Shown: piece after piece, positions 9,848 through 19,062 of the stretch
Position numbering within the stretch: the first letter of the stretch is position 1
Layout: the number at the start of each line of letters is the position of its first letter
NCBI GenBank assembly: GCA_011369445.1
Contig: DRQF01000120.1
Coordinates: 19,277 to 83,276, forward strand
Direction: 5' to 3'
Length of the DNA stretch: 64,000 nucleotides
From: Planctomycetota bacterium
GTDB taxonomy: Bacteria > Planctomycetota > GCA-002687715 > DRQF01
Position numbers and translations under genes: made by a program
The notes under the pieces: model-generated
What the model was told of the DNA's origin: nothing
What the model saw: the letters and a program-made list of their open reading frames with translations, nothing else
Databases searched by the model: none

Positions 9848-10800
9848 GCCCCCCAGAAGTCTCCCGCCGCCGCCTGCGGATCGCGATTCGAGTTCTCGTC
9901 AGCGCGGCTCTCCTCGTCCTCGTCTTCCAGCTCGTCGAGCCGAAGCACCTCCTCGCGGCTCTTCGGCGCTGTTCTGTCACCGCGTGGACCCTCTCCCTGC
10001 TCGCCTTCGTCCTCCTCCACATGGCATCCGCCATGAAGTGGAGGCTCTTTCTCTCCCTGGCGGGCGTGAAGCTCACGGCGGGCGACGCCCTTTCCTGTTA
10101 CGCCGCCGGTCTTTTCGCGAACCTCTGCCTGCCTTCCCTTCTGGGCGGCGACGTGGTGCGCGCGGGCCTGCTCTTCTCGAAGGGTCACAGGCCCTCCAGG
10201 CTGGTGGTGGCGGGATTGGCCGACCGCCTCTCGGACATCCTGGCCTTGGGCCTCCTCATCCTCCTTGGCGCGGGATTCTCCTGGGGAGCCCTCCCACGAG
10301 AACTCGTGGAGAGCCGATGGACCCTGGCACTCCTCCCCCTCATCGCCCTCAGTGCGCTCGTCGCGGCATTTGTTCTCTTGGGCCGTCTCCCGTACCGGCG
10401 GCTCCCGAGATCGGCGGCGAAACCGCTTTTGGGCCTCGCCAAGGGGGCACGAACGCTCGCCCGTCGACCAGGTCTCGCCGCGGCCGGACTCGCAGTCAGT
10501 CTGACCCTCCAGACGGGTTTCGTTCTCGTCAATCTCGGGCTCGGCCGGGCTCTCGGCATGAGTCTCTCCAACGGGTTGTGGTTTCTCCTCTGGCCCCTCG
10601 CAAAGGTGGCCGCCATGGCGCCCCTGAGTCTGGGCGGCCTGGGTGTGCGGGAGGCGGCCTTCGCGGCCCTCACATCCGTCTTCGGGGACTCCAGGCTCGC
10701 CGTCGCGGAATCGCTGGTCTGGGAGTCGATCCTCTTCGCGGGCGGTCTCGTCGGCGGGCTGTTTTTCCTGATACGGCCGCCGAAGGAGCGAGCGTCGTGA
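9835..10800 (+). CDS. Lysylphosphatidylglycerol synthase TM region/UPF0104 family (flippase-like) integral membrane protein
   Basis: Start at MAQVGPPEVSRRRLRIAIRVLVSAALL; multi-TM; 'LLGGDVVRAGLL' and 'PLSLGGLGVREAAF' are typical of the family. Confidence 0.8.
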   Translation: MAQVGPPEVSRRRLRIAIRVLVSAALLVLVFQLVEPKHLLAALRRCSVTAWTLSLLAFVLLHMASAMKWRLFLSLAGVKLTAGDALSCYAAGLFANLCLPSLLGGDVVRAGLLFSKGHRPSRLVVAGLADRLSDILALGLLILLGAGFSWGALPRELVESRWTLALLPLIALSALVAAFVLLGRLPYRRLPRSAAKPLLGLAKGARTLARRPGLAAAGLAVSLTLQTGFVLVNLGLGRALGMSLSNGLWFLLWPLAKVAAMAPLSLGGLGVREAAFAALTSVFGDSRLAVAESLVWESILFAGGLVGGLFFLIRPPKERAS

Positions 10801-12221
10801 GCCGAGAGCGCAAAGATTTCCTCCTCCTCCTCGTCCTCGCCGCCGTCGTGCGCATCCCGGGGCTCGACACGGGTCTGTGGTTCGACGAAATCCAGATGGG
10901 TGCCGAACTCCTGGGGCGCTCCTTCCGGGACCTGCTTACCGCCTACCCCTCCGACAACAATCACCCTGGCTACACCTGGTTGGCGTGGCTGAGCACGCAC
11001 CTTTTCGGCGGCGCCCCCTGGGTCGTTCGGCTTCCGGCCTACGTGGCGGGCGTTTTCTCCCCCTTCGCTCTTTATCGCTTCATCCGTCGCGTCGACCAGC
11101 GGGAGACGGCCCTCACGGCCGCGGTGCTCCTGGCCATCTCCAGCCACGCGGTCATGTTTTCGCAGAACGCGCGGGGCTACAGTGCCCTCCTTCTCCTCAC
11201 GATCCTCGCCACCGACACGTACCACAAGCTCGTAACCGAGAACGATCGCAGGGCTGGGTTCCCCTACGCCTTGAAGGTGGGGCTCGCCACCTGGTTCCAC
11301 ACAACGGCCGTCTTCGTGGCCCTCGGCCACGCCCTCGTCGCCCTTCCAAGGTGCCTGCGCCGCAAGACGTACCACCCCCTCGCGGCGCTGGTCGGTGCGG
11401 GATTCGTCTCTCTCTTGCTGCATGCTCCGATCCTTCGCCCCATGTGGCAGTTCTTCTCCGCGGCCGAAACGGGGCGCGGAGATTGGGACTGGACACGCCC
11501 CTTCTGGGCTTTGCAGGAGTCCCTCCAAAGCTTCGGCGTGCCGCTTTGGGCCGTCGTGCCGGCCCTGGCCGCGGGGTTTTTCACCTTCGTCTTGGGGCTT
11601 CGACATCTGGCACGGCTCGACCGCCCTCTTCCCGCACTGCTCTTCCTGCCGCCCGTCCTCGGGGGGACCTTCCTCGTCCTTGCCGGCCGCAACCTCTGGC
11701 CCCGGTTCTTCTTCTTCGCGACCGGGTTCTTCTTGTGGGCCTCCGTGACAGGCATCGACGCCCTGGCTCGGATGACGGCCCGCGCCCTCGGTCGCGCCCA
11801 CCTCGCACCGGTGCTGAGGCGGGGCGCCCTCGTTCTCATGGGGGTTATCCTCGCGTGGAGGCTTCCCGCGGTCTGGACCCTCCCGAAACAGGACTACGTC
11901 GGAGCCCTGAGCGCCGTCCGCGCACGCGCGGCGGATGGAGATCTCATCGGCGCAGCAGGCCTCGCCGTCCTGCCGTACCAAGCGTATTACGACGAGAAAC
12001 TTCCCGAGATCACGGGACGCAACATCAGCGAGATCGCATCCCACCTGGCGCCAAAAAGATCGCTGTGGGTCCTCACCACTTTCCCCGTGTTCACCGAGAG
12101 CAAAGACCCCGAGCTCGCGCGGTGGCTTTCCACGCATGCTCGCCTCGTCGCGCGGCGCCGGGGACTGATCGGCGGCGGGGACATCCTCATCTACCGGGTG
12201 TCGTCGCCCCCGGGCAGATAG
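10797..12221 (+). CDS. Glycosyltransferase family 39-like membrane protein
   Basis: GTG start overlapping the previous stop (GTGA); 'LDTGLWFDEIQMG...NNHPGYTWLAWLSTHLFG', multi-TM PMT/ArnT-like N-terminal Asp/Glu loop. Confidence 0.8.
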   Translation: MSRERKDFLLLLVLAAVVRIPGLDTGLWFDEIQMGAELLGRSFRDLLTAYPSDNNHPGYTWLAWLSTHLFGGAPWVVRLPAYVAGVFSPFALYRFIRRVDQRETALTAAVLLAISSHAVMFSQNARGYSALLLLTILATDTYHKLVTENDRRAGFPYALKVGLATWFHTTAVFVALGHALVALPRCLRRKTYHPLAALVGAGFVSLLLHAPILRPMWQFFSAAETGRGDWDWTRPFWALQESLQSFGVPLWAVVPALAAGFFTFVLGLRHLARLDRPLPALLFLPPVLGGTFLVLAGRNLWPRFFFFATGFFLWASVTGIDALARMTARALGRAHLAPVLRRGALVLMGVILAWRLPAVWTLPKQDYVGALSAVRARAADGDLIGAAGLAVLPYQAYYDEKLPEITGRNISEIASHLAPKRSLWVLTTFPVFTESKDPELARWLSTHARLVARRRGLIGGGDILIYRVSSPPGR

Positions 12222-13678
12222 AGGAAAACCCCCACGGCATCGTCCAGCCAGACAAAGCGGGCGAGGGTGCGGCCGGCGGTGATGCGGCGCAGCACCGCCT
12301 TCGAGACTCCGAACCTTCGGGGATCCACCTTGCGCGTGACGAGGACCACACCGCGGCCATCGTCGGGGGGAATGTCCGCGGGCGGGACGGCTCGGACCTT
12401 TGGCGCCAGAAGTTTCCAGACCTCGATGGGGTCATAATGCCCGGGCTGCCGCATCAGTGCGGTGTAGTGGACATCGTCCCCCGCCCCCCATTCACGGGCG
12501 AGGTTGACAGCGCCCCGCAGATCCTCTCTGGGACGTCCCGCGACCTGCCCGGCAGCCATCAGTCCCAAGGCGCCAAGGAGGAGGAGCATCGTCGTGCGTC
12601 GGCGCGCCTTTGGACTGCCTTCGATCAGAACGGCGACCAGGACGGCCCAAACCCAGGCCACGGTCGCGAAGTACTGGACGGGAAGCCGTTTCCAGACCTC
12701 GACGGACGCCACGGCGGTGAGCACAAAGCCGAGGAAGCCTGTCGAGAGGATCGCCAACAGCCCCCGTTCGCCCGGAAGGCGACGACCACGCAGAAGATCA
12801 CGGCCGGCGCGAACGAGGAATAGCAGCATCACCGCCCAGCCGGCGGCCACCAGTCCGAAACCGAGGCCCCCCAGCCCTCGGAGCGACGGCGTCAAGACAC
12901 GGGGCGCCCCCTGAAGGAGCTGAGGCAGCACACTGGGCGTTGCGGGCGCGGACTCGACGGAGGCGCCGGGTGTGGCGTGCTCATTGCGAAAAAACCTGGA
13001 GGGGTCGTGGAGGAGCCAACTCTCTGACGTGAAGATCCAGGGCAGAAAGAGCAGGACGCCTGTGCCCCCCGCGAGCATGAGTCGCTGCAGCGAAAGAACG
13101 CCTCGCGGACGGCTCAGTAATCTCGCGGCGCCCAGCGCCACGACGGGGACCGCCATCAGGTAGTGCACGTAGAGACCGCAAGCCACCGCGCCGGCGAAGA
13201 CGGCCATTCGAATCCTCTCCGAGCCCCGTTTGCCGAGTCCCGCCCAAAGGGCGATGACCGCGAAAACCTGGAGCCAAGCGTAGGGTCTGAGCTCGACGCC
13301 GTAGCGGATCTGGAAGGGGGCCAAAAGCAGGGTCGCCGCGAGCGCCATGAGGGCCGCGCGGCCGAATCCCCACTGCCGAAGGAGATCCACGAGAAAGGGA
13401 ATCGCCAAGAGGCCTGTCACAAGCGGGATCCATCGCAAGGACTCGACGGAGCCGCTCCCCCACGGCATCAGCGCGATGTAGAAGAGGGGAGCGTGCACGT
13501 CATGGCGAATCAACTCGATGAGGTCTCCCACACCCGCCTGGCGCGCCAACTGCATCGTGTGGAGTTCGTCCAGCCACACGCTCTTTCCGGCCTCGACGAC
13601 ACGAGCAAGAACCCCTGCCACCACGGCCGCGACCGCGAAGCTGAATGGAACCCGATTCCTTGTCCTCGGCGCGGTCAC
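12191..13678 (-). CDS. Glycosyltransferase family 39-like membrane protein
   Basis: GTG start overlapping the stop of the upstream gene; 'AGKSVWLDELHTMQLARQ...HDVHAPLFYIALMPW', multi-TM. Confidence 0.8.
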   Translation of the reverse strand: MTAPRTRNRVPFSFAVAAVVAGVLARVVEAGKSVWLDELHTMQLARQAGVGDLIELIRHDVHAPLFYIALMPWGSGSVESLRWIPLVTGLLAIPFLVDLLRQWGFGRAALMALAATLLLAPFQIRYGVELRPYAWLQVFAVIALWAGLGKRGSERIRMAVFAGAVACGLYVHYLMAVPVVALGAARLLSRPRGVLSLQRLMLAGGTGVLLFLPWIFTSESWLLHDPSRFFRNEHATPGASVESAPATPSVLPQLLQGAPRVLTPSLRGLGGLGFGLVAAGWAVMLLFLVRAGRDLLRGRRLPGERGLLAILSTGFLGFVLTAVASVEVWKRLPVQYFATVAWVWAVLVAVLIEGSPKARRRTTMLLLLGALGLMAAGQVAGRPREDLRGAVNLAREWGAGDDVHYTALMRQPGHYDPIEVWKLLAPKVRAVPPADIPPDDGRGVVLVTRKVDPRRFGVSKAVLRRITAGRTLARFVWLDDAVGVFLYLPGGDDTR

Positions 13679-14793
13679 CACGTCTTCAGGGGACTCTCGT
13701 CCCGTCGCGAGACCACCCACCGGACGCGCCTCTCGCAAGCCTCCTCCAGCCGAGATCGAAAGTGCCGCAGATAGCCTCGCTCCGTATGGGTGTGCTCACT
13801 GAGAACCACGTGGATTCCCCGCTCGGTGGCGGCAAGAACATCATGATGACGCATCTCTCCGGTCAACCACAGATCGGCGGAAACACCTGTGAGCATCGAG
13901 CCCCCGGCGCCCGCGCACAACGCCACGGTCGAGATCTTCCGAGCCCCCAGCGGGGACTCCGCAACGCGAAGATGGGAGAGTCCCAGGTGCTCCTTCACGC
14001 GTCGCACCACGGTGGAAAGGGTCACGGGTCGGGCGAGTCGAACGAGGCGGCCTGCGCCCACGTCCTCTCTCGGGCGAGCGCTGAGCTCGTAGATATCGAA
14101 GGCCGGTTCTTCGTAGGGATGCACCCTTCGGATGACGCGCACGGCCTCGTTCACCGCCCTTCTCGGCATCACCATCTCTAAGCGCACCTCGTCCACCTCC
14201 TCGAGGCGCTCCGGTTGCCCCACGGCGGGACGGCATTCCGGAGCTCCGCGAAACGAACCCGTCCCTTCGACGCCGAAGGAGCAAAGATCGTAGAGCCCGA
14301 TCCGTCCCAAGCCCACGTCTCCCAGAGCCTCCCTCAGGGCGGGAACAACCCTTCTCGGGGTGAAGACGACGAGTTTCATCTCTTGCCCCTGTGGATGCTC
14401 CGATAGTGGAATCAGGGGTTCCGACTTCGCCTTGGGAAACGCCTCCACGAGCCAATCGTTGATCCCTCCCGGCGCCGCATCGAGGGCCGTATGAGGGGAG
14501 TAGACCGAGATCCCCTTTTCGACCAAGGTCAGGGCGACCCCCTCTTTCGGGACGTCGCGACGCAGAGCCGCCAGCGGCTCGAAGATGAAGGGGTGATACG
14601 AGACGACGGCTTCCGCGCCGGCCTCCACGACCTCATCAGCGACGGCACGGGTGAGGTCGATGGTGAGATAGGCCTGACGAATCCGACGCTTCCGTCCCTC
14701 GATTTGAACCCCCACCTTGTCCCAGCTCTCAGCAAAGCGGAGAGGAGCCAGCGATTCCAGGACGGCGATCCATTCTTTCCACGACATGCTCAT
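13675..14793 (-). CDS. Nif3-like dinuclear metal centre hexameric protein
   Basis: MSMSWKEWIAVLESLAPLRFAESWDKVGVQIEG; VVSYHPFIFEPL; 'HPYEEPAFDIY'; 'VALCAGAGGSML'; 'LTGEMRHHDVLAATERGIHVVLSEHTHTERGYL'. Confidence 0.93.
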   Translation of the reverse strand: MSMSWKEWIAVLESLAPLRFAESWDKVGVQIEGRKRRIRQAYLTIDLTRAVADEVVEAGAEAVVSYHPFIFEPLAALRRDVPKEGVALTLVEKGISVYSPHTALDAAPGGINDWLVEAFPKAKSEPLIPLSEHPQGQEMKLVVFTPRRVVPALREALGDVGLGRIGLYDLCSFGVEGTGSFRGAPECRPAVGQPERLEEVDEVRLEMVMPRRAVNEAVRVIRRVHPYEEPAFDIYELSARPREDVGAGRLVRLARPVTLSTVVRRVKEHLGLSHLRVAESPLGARKISTVALCAGAGGSMLTGVSADLWLTGEMRHHDVLAATERGIHVVLSEHTHTERGYLRHFRSRLEEACERRVRWVVSRRDESPLKTW

Positions 14794-14875
14794 GGCTGCA
14801 CCTTGGCCACGAAGCGACAGCGGGTCAAGACCGCGGCATGGGCCAGGCGTCGAAACGTCGCTAAGCTCCCCCACC

Positions 14876-15526
14876 ATGAAGCGGAAGATCATCCAGGGAC
14901 TCGAATGCCGCTGGGAGGTGGCCGCCGGTTGGGAGGAGCCGCTGGGCGTCTGGGTGCCCGTGGATCAGGATTCCCTCCTGGCCGAGTTGGAGGGCGATAC
15001 CTTCGAGCGCACCGACGAAAAGATGCCGTACTTCGCCACCCTTTGGCCCACCGCCCATCGCTTGGCACGAAAGGTCGCGAAAGGGCCTTCACTGGAGGGC
15101 CTTCGCGTGCTGGATCTCGGCTGCGGGGTGGGACTCGTGGGGTTGGCGGCCGCCCGACAAGGGGCGCACGTGACGTTCCTCGACTGGGAGAGCCGCGCCC
15201 TCGCCCTCGTGGACGACGCCGCACGGGAAAACGGCCTCCACGTGGAGAGAATGGTGGCTGCGGATTGGCGCGATCCCCCCGACCTCCCCCTCTTCGATGT
15301 GATCCTCGCCGCCGACGTCCTCTACGAGACCCGCAACCTGAAACCCGTGGGCGAGTTCATTCGAACCCACCTGGCCCCCGGAGGCACGGCCTGGGTTGCC
15401 GACCCGGGACGCCCGCAGGCCAGAGGTTTTCCGGTGGCGGCGAGAGAATCAGGGCTCGAGGTGGAGGTGACGGAGGAGGACGGGCGACCGACGTTCCGTA
15501 TCACTCCGGCCGAGCCCGCCCCCTGA
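14876..15526 (+). CDS. SAM-dependent methyltransferase (nicotinamide N-methyltransferase/lysine-methyltransferase-like)
   Basis: VLDLGCGVGLVGLAAARQGAHVTFLDWE motif; 'FDVILAADVLYE'. Confidence 0.85.
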   Translation: MKRKIIQGLECRWEVAAGWEEPLGVWVPVDQDSLLAELEGDTFERTDEKMPYFATLWPTAHRLARKVAKGPSLEGLRVLDLGCGVGLVGLAAARQGAHVTFLDWESRALALVDDAARENGLHVERMVAADWRDPPDLPLFDVILAADVLYETRNLKPVGEFIRTHLAPGGTAWVADPGRPQARGFPVAARESGLEVEVTEEDGRPTFRITPAEPAP

Positions 15527-15529
15527 CCC

Positions 15530-18202
15530 TCAGATCATGAGAGGATCGATCTTGTCCGGGTCGATGTCGGATTCCGCGATCGCGCGACGCACCTCATCGG
15601 GTTCGCCCTCTCCGCAGCGAACGAAAGCTTCGAGGGACGCCACGACGATGCTCTCGGTATCCACCTCGAAGTGCCGGCGAAGTGCTTCCCGCGTATCGCT
15701 CATCCCGTAGCCGTCTGTTCCCAACGGAATGAACACACCGTCCACCCAGCGGACGATCTGTTCCGGCACCATCTTCATGTAGTCGCTGGCCGCGACGATG
15801 GGTCCGTCGATCTCAGCCAGGCACCTCTCGAGATAACTGACGCGCCTCTCCTCTGCGGGATGAAGACGGTTCCATCGCTCACATTCGAGGGCCTCCTTGC
15901 GCAACTGCTGATAGCTCGTGGCGCTCCAGACGTCGACACGCGCGTCGTGTTTTTTCTCGAGAATGTCGGCAGCCTCGAGGGCGTGATTGAGAATCGTGTC
16001 GCTCCCGAACAGATGCAGACGACGTCCCTCGTTCTTCGTCGAAGCGCGATAGCGGTAGAGCCCTTTCAAGATGCCCTCCTCGATGCCGTCTCCTTCCGGC
16101 ATCGCGGGCATCTCGTAGTTCTCGTTCTGCACCGTGATGTAGTAGAAGATGTCCTCGTTATTCTCGTACATCCTCCGCATTCCATCCTTCACGATGACCG
16201 CAATCTCGTACGCGAATGCCGGATCGTAAGCCATGACGTTCGGCACGGTGGTAGCGAGCAGGTGGCTGTGACCGTCCTCGTGCTGAAGTCCCTCGCCATT
16301 CAGAGTCGTTCGACCGGCCGTGGCCCCCACGAGGAACCCCCGGCCTCGAATGTCGCCCAACGCCCAGATGAGGTCGCCGATCCTCTGGAACCCGAACATG
16401 GAGTAGAAGATGAAAAACGGGATCGTGGGTTGGCCGTGCGTGGCATAGGAGGTCGCGGCGGCCGTGAACGAGCTCATGGCGCCCGCCTCGGTGATGCCCT
16501 CCTCGAGGATCTGGCCGTCCGGCATCTCCCGGTAGTACAGCAGCATGTTGCGGTCGATGGGCTCGTACCTCTGCCCCCCCGCCGCATAGATTCCTATCAT
16601 GCGGAAGAGGGGATCCATGCCGAAGGTCCTGGCCTCGTCGGGGACGATGGGAACGAGACGGCGCCCGACCTTCTTGTCCTTCAACAGCTTGGTCAACAAG
16701 CGGACGAAGGCCATGGTCGTCGAAACCCCGCGCCCCGGACGCCCGCCTGCACGAAACTCCTCGTAGACGTCCTCATCGGGAAGGTCGATGGGAACGGCCC
16801 ATTGAGAGCGCCGCTCCGGTACGAATCCGCCAAGTGCGATGCGGCGATCCCTGAGATACCGGACCTCAGGGCTGTTCTCGCCCGGGTGGAAAAACGGCGC
16901 GTCGATGAGTTCAGAATCTTCGATCGGCAGCCGCAGGCGATCTCGGAAGATCTTGAGCTGCTCCACCGTGAGTTTCTTCATCTGGTGGGTGACGTTGCTG
17001 GCCTCGAACCCTTCCCCCAAGGTCCAACCCTTGACGGTATGGGCCAAGATGCAGGTGGGAGCGTCCTCGGACGTCGTCGCCATCTTGTAGGCCGCATTGA
17101 TCTTCGCAGCGTCATGTCCGCCGCGGCGCAGGCGAAGGATCCTCTCGTCACTGATTCCTTCGATGCATTTCAGCATCCGTGGGTCCTGTGCGAAGAAGCG
17201 CTCACGGGTGTAGCTTCCCGATTCCGTGCCGTACTTCTGCCACTCCCCATCGACGACACGATTGAGAGCGTCCACGAGGATGCCTTCTTTGTCCTTCGCA
17301 AAGATCGGGTCCCAGTCGCGCCCCCAGATCACCTTGATCACCTGCCATCCGGCGCCGCGGAAGACCCGCTCCAGCTCCTGGATGATCTTGCCGTTGCCGC
17401 GCACCGGGCCGTCGAGGCGCTGGAGGTTGCAATTGATGACGAAGGTCAGGTTATTCAGTTTCTCCCTGGCCGCGATGGAAAGCGAGCCCAGGGATTCCGG
17501 CTCGTCCGATTCCCCGTCTCCCATGAAACACCACACCCTCTGGTTCGAGGTGTCCTTGATGCCCCGGGCCAGAAGGTAGCGATTGAAACGCGCCTGGTAG
17601 ATGGCCGTGAGGGGACCGATGCCCATGGAGACAGTGGGAAACTCCCAGAAATCCGGCATGAGCCTCGGGTGCGGGTAGGACGAGAGCCCCCGACCACGCT
17701 CGACCTCCCTGCGGAAATGTTCGAGTTGGTCCGCGGACAGTCGCCCCTCGAGAAAAGCCCGCGCGTAGATTCCCGGTGCGCCGTGTCCCTGGATGAAGAT
17801 CTGATCTCCGCCGCCGGGAGCGTCCTTGCCTCGGAAGTAGTGGTGGAAGCCTACATCGTAGAGAGTCGCTGACGAGGCGTAGGTGGACATGTGTCCACCG
17901 ATTCCCGGAAACAATTTGTTCGCCCGGGCCACCATGACGGCGGCATTCCAGCGGTTGATCCGCCGGATGCGGCGTTCGAGTTCCTCATCGCCCGGATACG
18001 GCGGGTCGTCCTCAGGAGGAATCGTGTTCACATAGTCCGTATTGAGAATGTTGGGCGGCACGGCCCCGCGGTTTCGCGCCTCCTCGATGAGCTTGGACAA
18101 AAGGAACCTCCCCCGGGGGGTTCCGTCGTGCTCCAGAACGGCCTCGAAGGCCTCCAACCATTCCTGGGTCTCGGCCGGGTCAATATCGTGATGATCCTGC
18201 AT
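15530..18202 (-). CDS. aceE: Pyruvate dehydrogenase E1 component (homodimeric type)
   Basis: 'IGGHMSTYASSATLYDVGFHHYFRG', 'VWCFMGDGESDEPESLGSLSIAAREKLNNLTFVINCNLQRLDGPVRGNGKIIQELE', 'RTFGMDPLFR'. GGAGG precedes the M at 18202. Confidence 0.96.
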   Translation of the reverse strand: MQDHHDIDPAETQEWLEAFEAVLEHDGTPRGRFLLSKLIEEARNRGAVPPNILNTDYVNTIPPEDDPPYPGDEELERRIRRINRWNAAVMVARANKLFPGIGGHMSTYASSATLYDVGFHHYFRGKDAPGGGDQIFIQGHGAPGIYARAFLEGRLSADQLEHFRREVERGRGLSSYPHPRLMPDFWEFPTVSMGIGPLTAIYQARFNRYLLARGIKDTSNQRVWCFMGDGESDEPESLGSLSIAAREKLNNLTFVINCNLQRLDGPVRGNGKIIQELERVFRGAGWQVIKVIWGRDWDPIFAKDKEGILVDALNRVVDGEWQKYGTESGSYTRERFFAQDPRMLKCIEGISDERILRLRRGGHDAAKINAAYKMATTSEDAPTCILAHTVKGWTLGEGFEASNVTHQMKKLTVEQLKIFRDRLRLPIEDSELIDAPFFHPGENSPEVRYLRDRRIALGGFVPERRSQWAVPIDLPDEDVYEEFRAGGRPGRGVSTTMAFVRLLTKLLKDKKVGRRLVPIVPDEARTFGMDPLFRMIGIYAAGGQRYEPIDRNMLLYYREMPDGQILEEGITEAGAMSSFTAAATSYATHGQPTIPFFIFYSMFGFQRIGDLIWALGDIRGRGFLVGATAGRTTLNGEGLQHEDGHSHLLATTVPNVMAYDPAFAYEIAVIVKDGMRRMYENNEDIFYYITVQNENYEMPAMPEGDGIEEGILKGLYRYRASTKNEGRRLHLFGSDTILNHALEAADILEKKHDARVDVWSATSYQQLRKEALECERWNRLHPAEERRVSYLERCLAEIDGPIVAASDYMKMVPEQIVRWVDGVFIPLGTDGYGMSDTREALRRHFEVDTESIVVASLEAFVRCGEGEPDEVRRAIAESDIDPDKIDPLMI

Positions 18203-18247
18203 CTCCACCTCCGCGCGCATCATATCCGGCGGGGCTTCCCCCGCAAC

Positions 18248-19060
18248 TCATGGGCCCAGCACTCTTTCCATGAGCGCGAGCAATCCATCGGGGTTGTCCA
18301 CATGCAGCCAATGCCCGGCATCAGCCAAGAGATGGCGAGAGACGTGAGGAAGCCCACTCAGCCCGGCCATCCGTTCCACCTCGGCCGGAGACCAACGGTC
18401 GCTGTCCACGGCACGCACGAGGTCGAAGTGCACTCCCGCCGGTGGCGCCTCCAGAAGGTCGAACTCGTCCCTCGACCAGTAGTCCGCAAGGAGCGCTCGA
18501 ATGCCCTCGGGGTCGAAGGACCAGGTCCAACGGCCGACTCCGTCCTTCTTCAGATTCGTCGACATCCAGCCGGCGAGGCTCTTCGAGAAACCCTTCGCGC
18601 GAAGGTTCTCCGCCACTTCGCTCCTGCGCTCCACGGGCACAGGAATCGCGGAGACGGCTTCGATCACCCGCGCCACTTCCGACGTCCCCCTCGCGTCCTC
18701 CGGTACCGCGCTCAGTGGACAGTCGAGAATCAAGACGCGCTCGAGTCCGCGAGGCCCACGTCGCGCGTACTCCATGGCCACCTTGCCGCCGAAAGAGTGT
18801 CCGGCGACGGCGTTCACGCCGACGCCGAGTTCCGCCAGGTCTCGGGCCGCGGTGGAGAGAGTATGCGGAGGGGGAGCACCAAGTGACTGACCGTGATTTC
18901 TGAGGTCCACCGTGAGGACACGCCACCCGGGCAGGTCATCGACGAGGCGGCGCGCAAAACTCCGCCAGTTTCGAAGGTTTCCCATGATGCCGTGCAGCAC
19001 GAGCAGCACCTTGGGCGCACTCGGGTCCCCAACCCATTCGTGATTGAGCCGAAATTCCAT
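18248..19060 (-). CDS. Alpha/beta-fold hydrolase
   Basis: 'KVLLVLHGIMGNLRNWRSFARRL', 'VAGHSFGGKVAMEYA' nucleophile elbow, 'LADAGHWLHVDNPDGLL'. Confidence 0.9.
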   Translation of the reverse strand: MEFRLNHEWVGDPSAPKVLLVLHGIMGNLRNWRSFARRLVDDLPGWRVLTVDLRNHGQSLGAPPPHTLSTAARDLAELGVGVNAVAGHSFGGKVAMEYARRGPRGLERVLILDCPLSAVPEDARGTSEVARVIEAVSAIPVPVERRSEVAENLRAKGFSKSLAGWMSTNLKKDGVGRWTWSFDPEGIRALLADYWSRDEFDLLEAPPAGVHFDLVRAVDSDRWSPAEVERMAGLSGLPHVSRHLLADAGHWLHVDNPDGLLALMERVLGP

Positions 19061-19062
19061 CC

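Noticed and set aside
9984-10796. N-terminal extension of the 745-aa GT39 ORF
   Set aside because: Overlaps the flippase-like gene out of frame and is Pro/Arg/Gly-rich; the GTG at 10797 is a better start.
10185-12137. 650-aa - strand ORF
   Set aside because: Antisense to the GT39 gene; low-complexity charged composition, no motif.
15671-17872. 733-aa + strand ORF
   Set aside because: Antisense to aceE, whose motifs are unambiguous; composition is typical of shadow translation.
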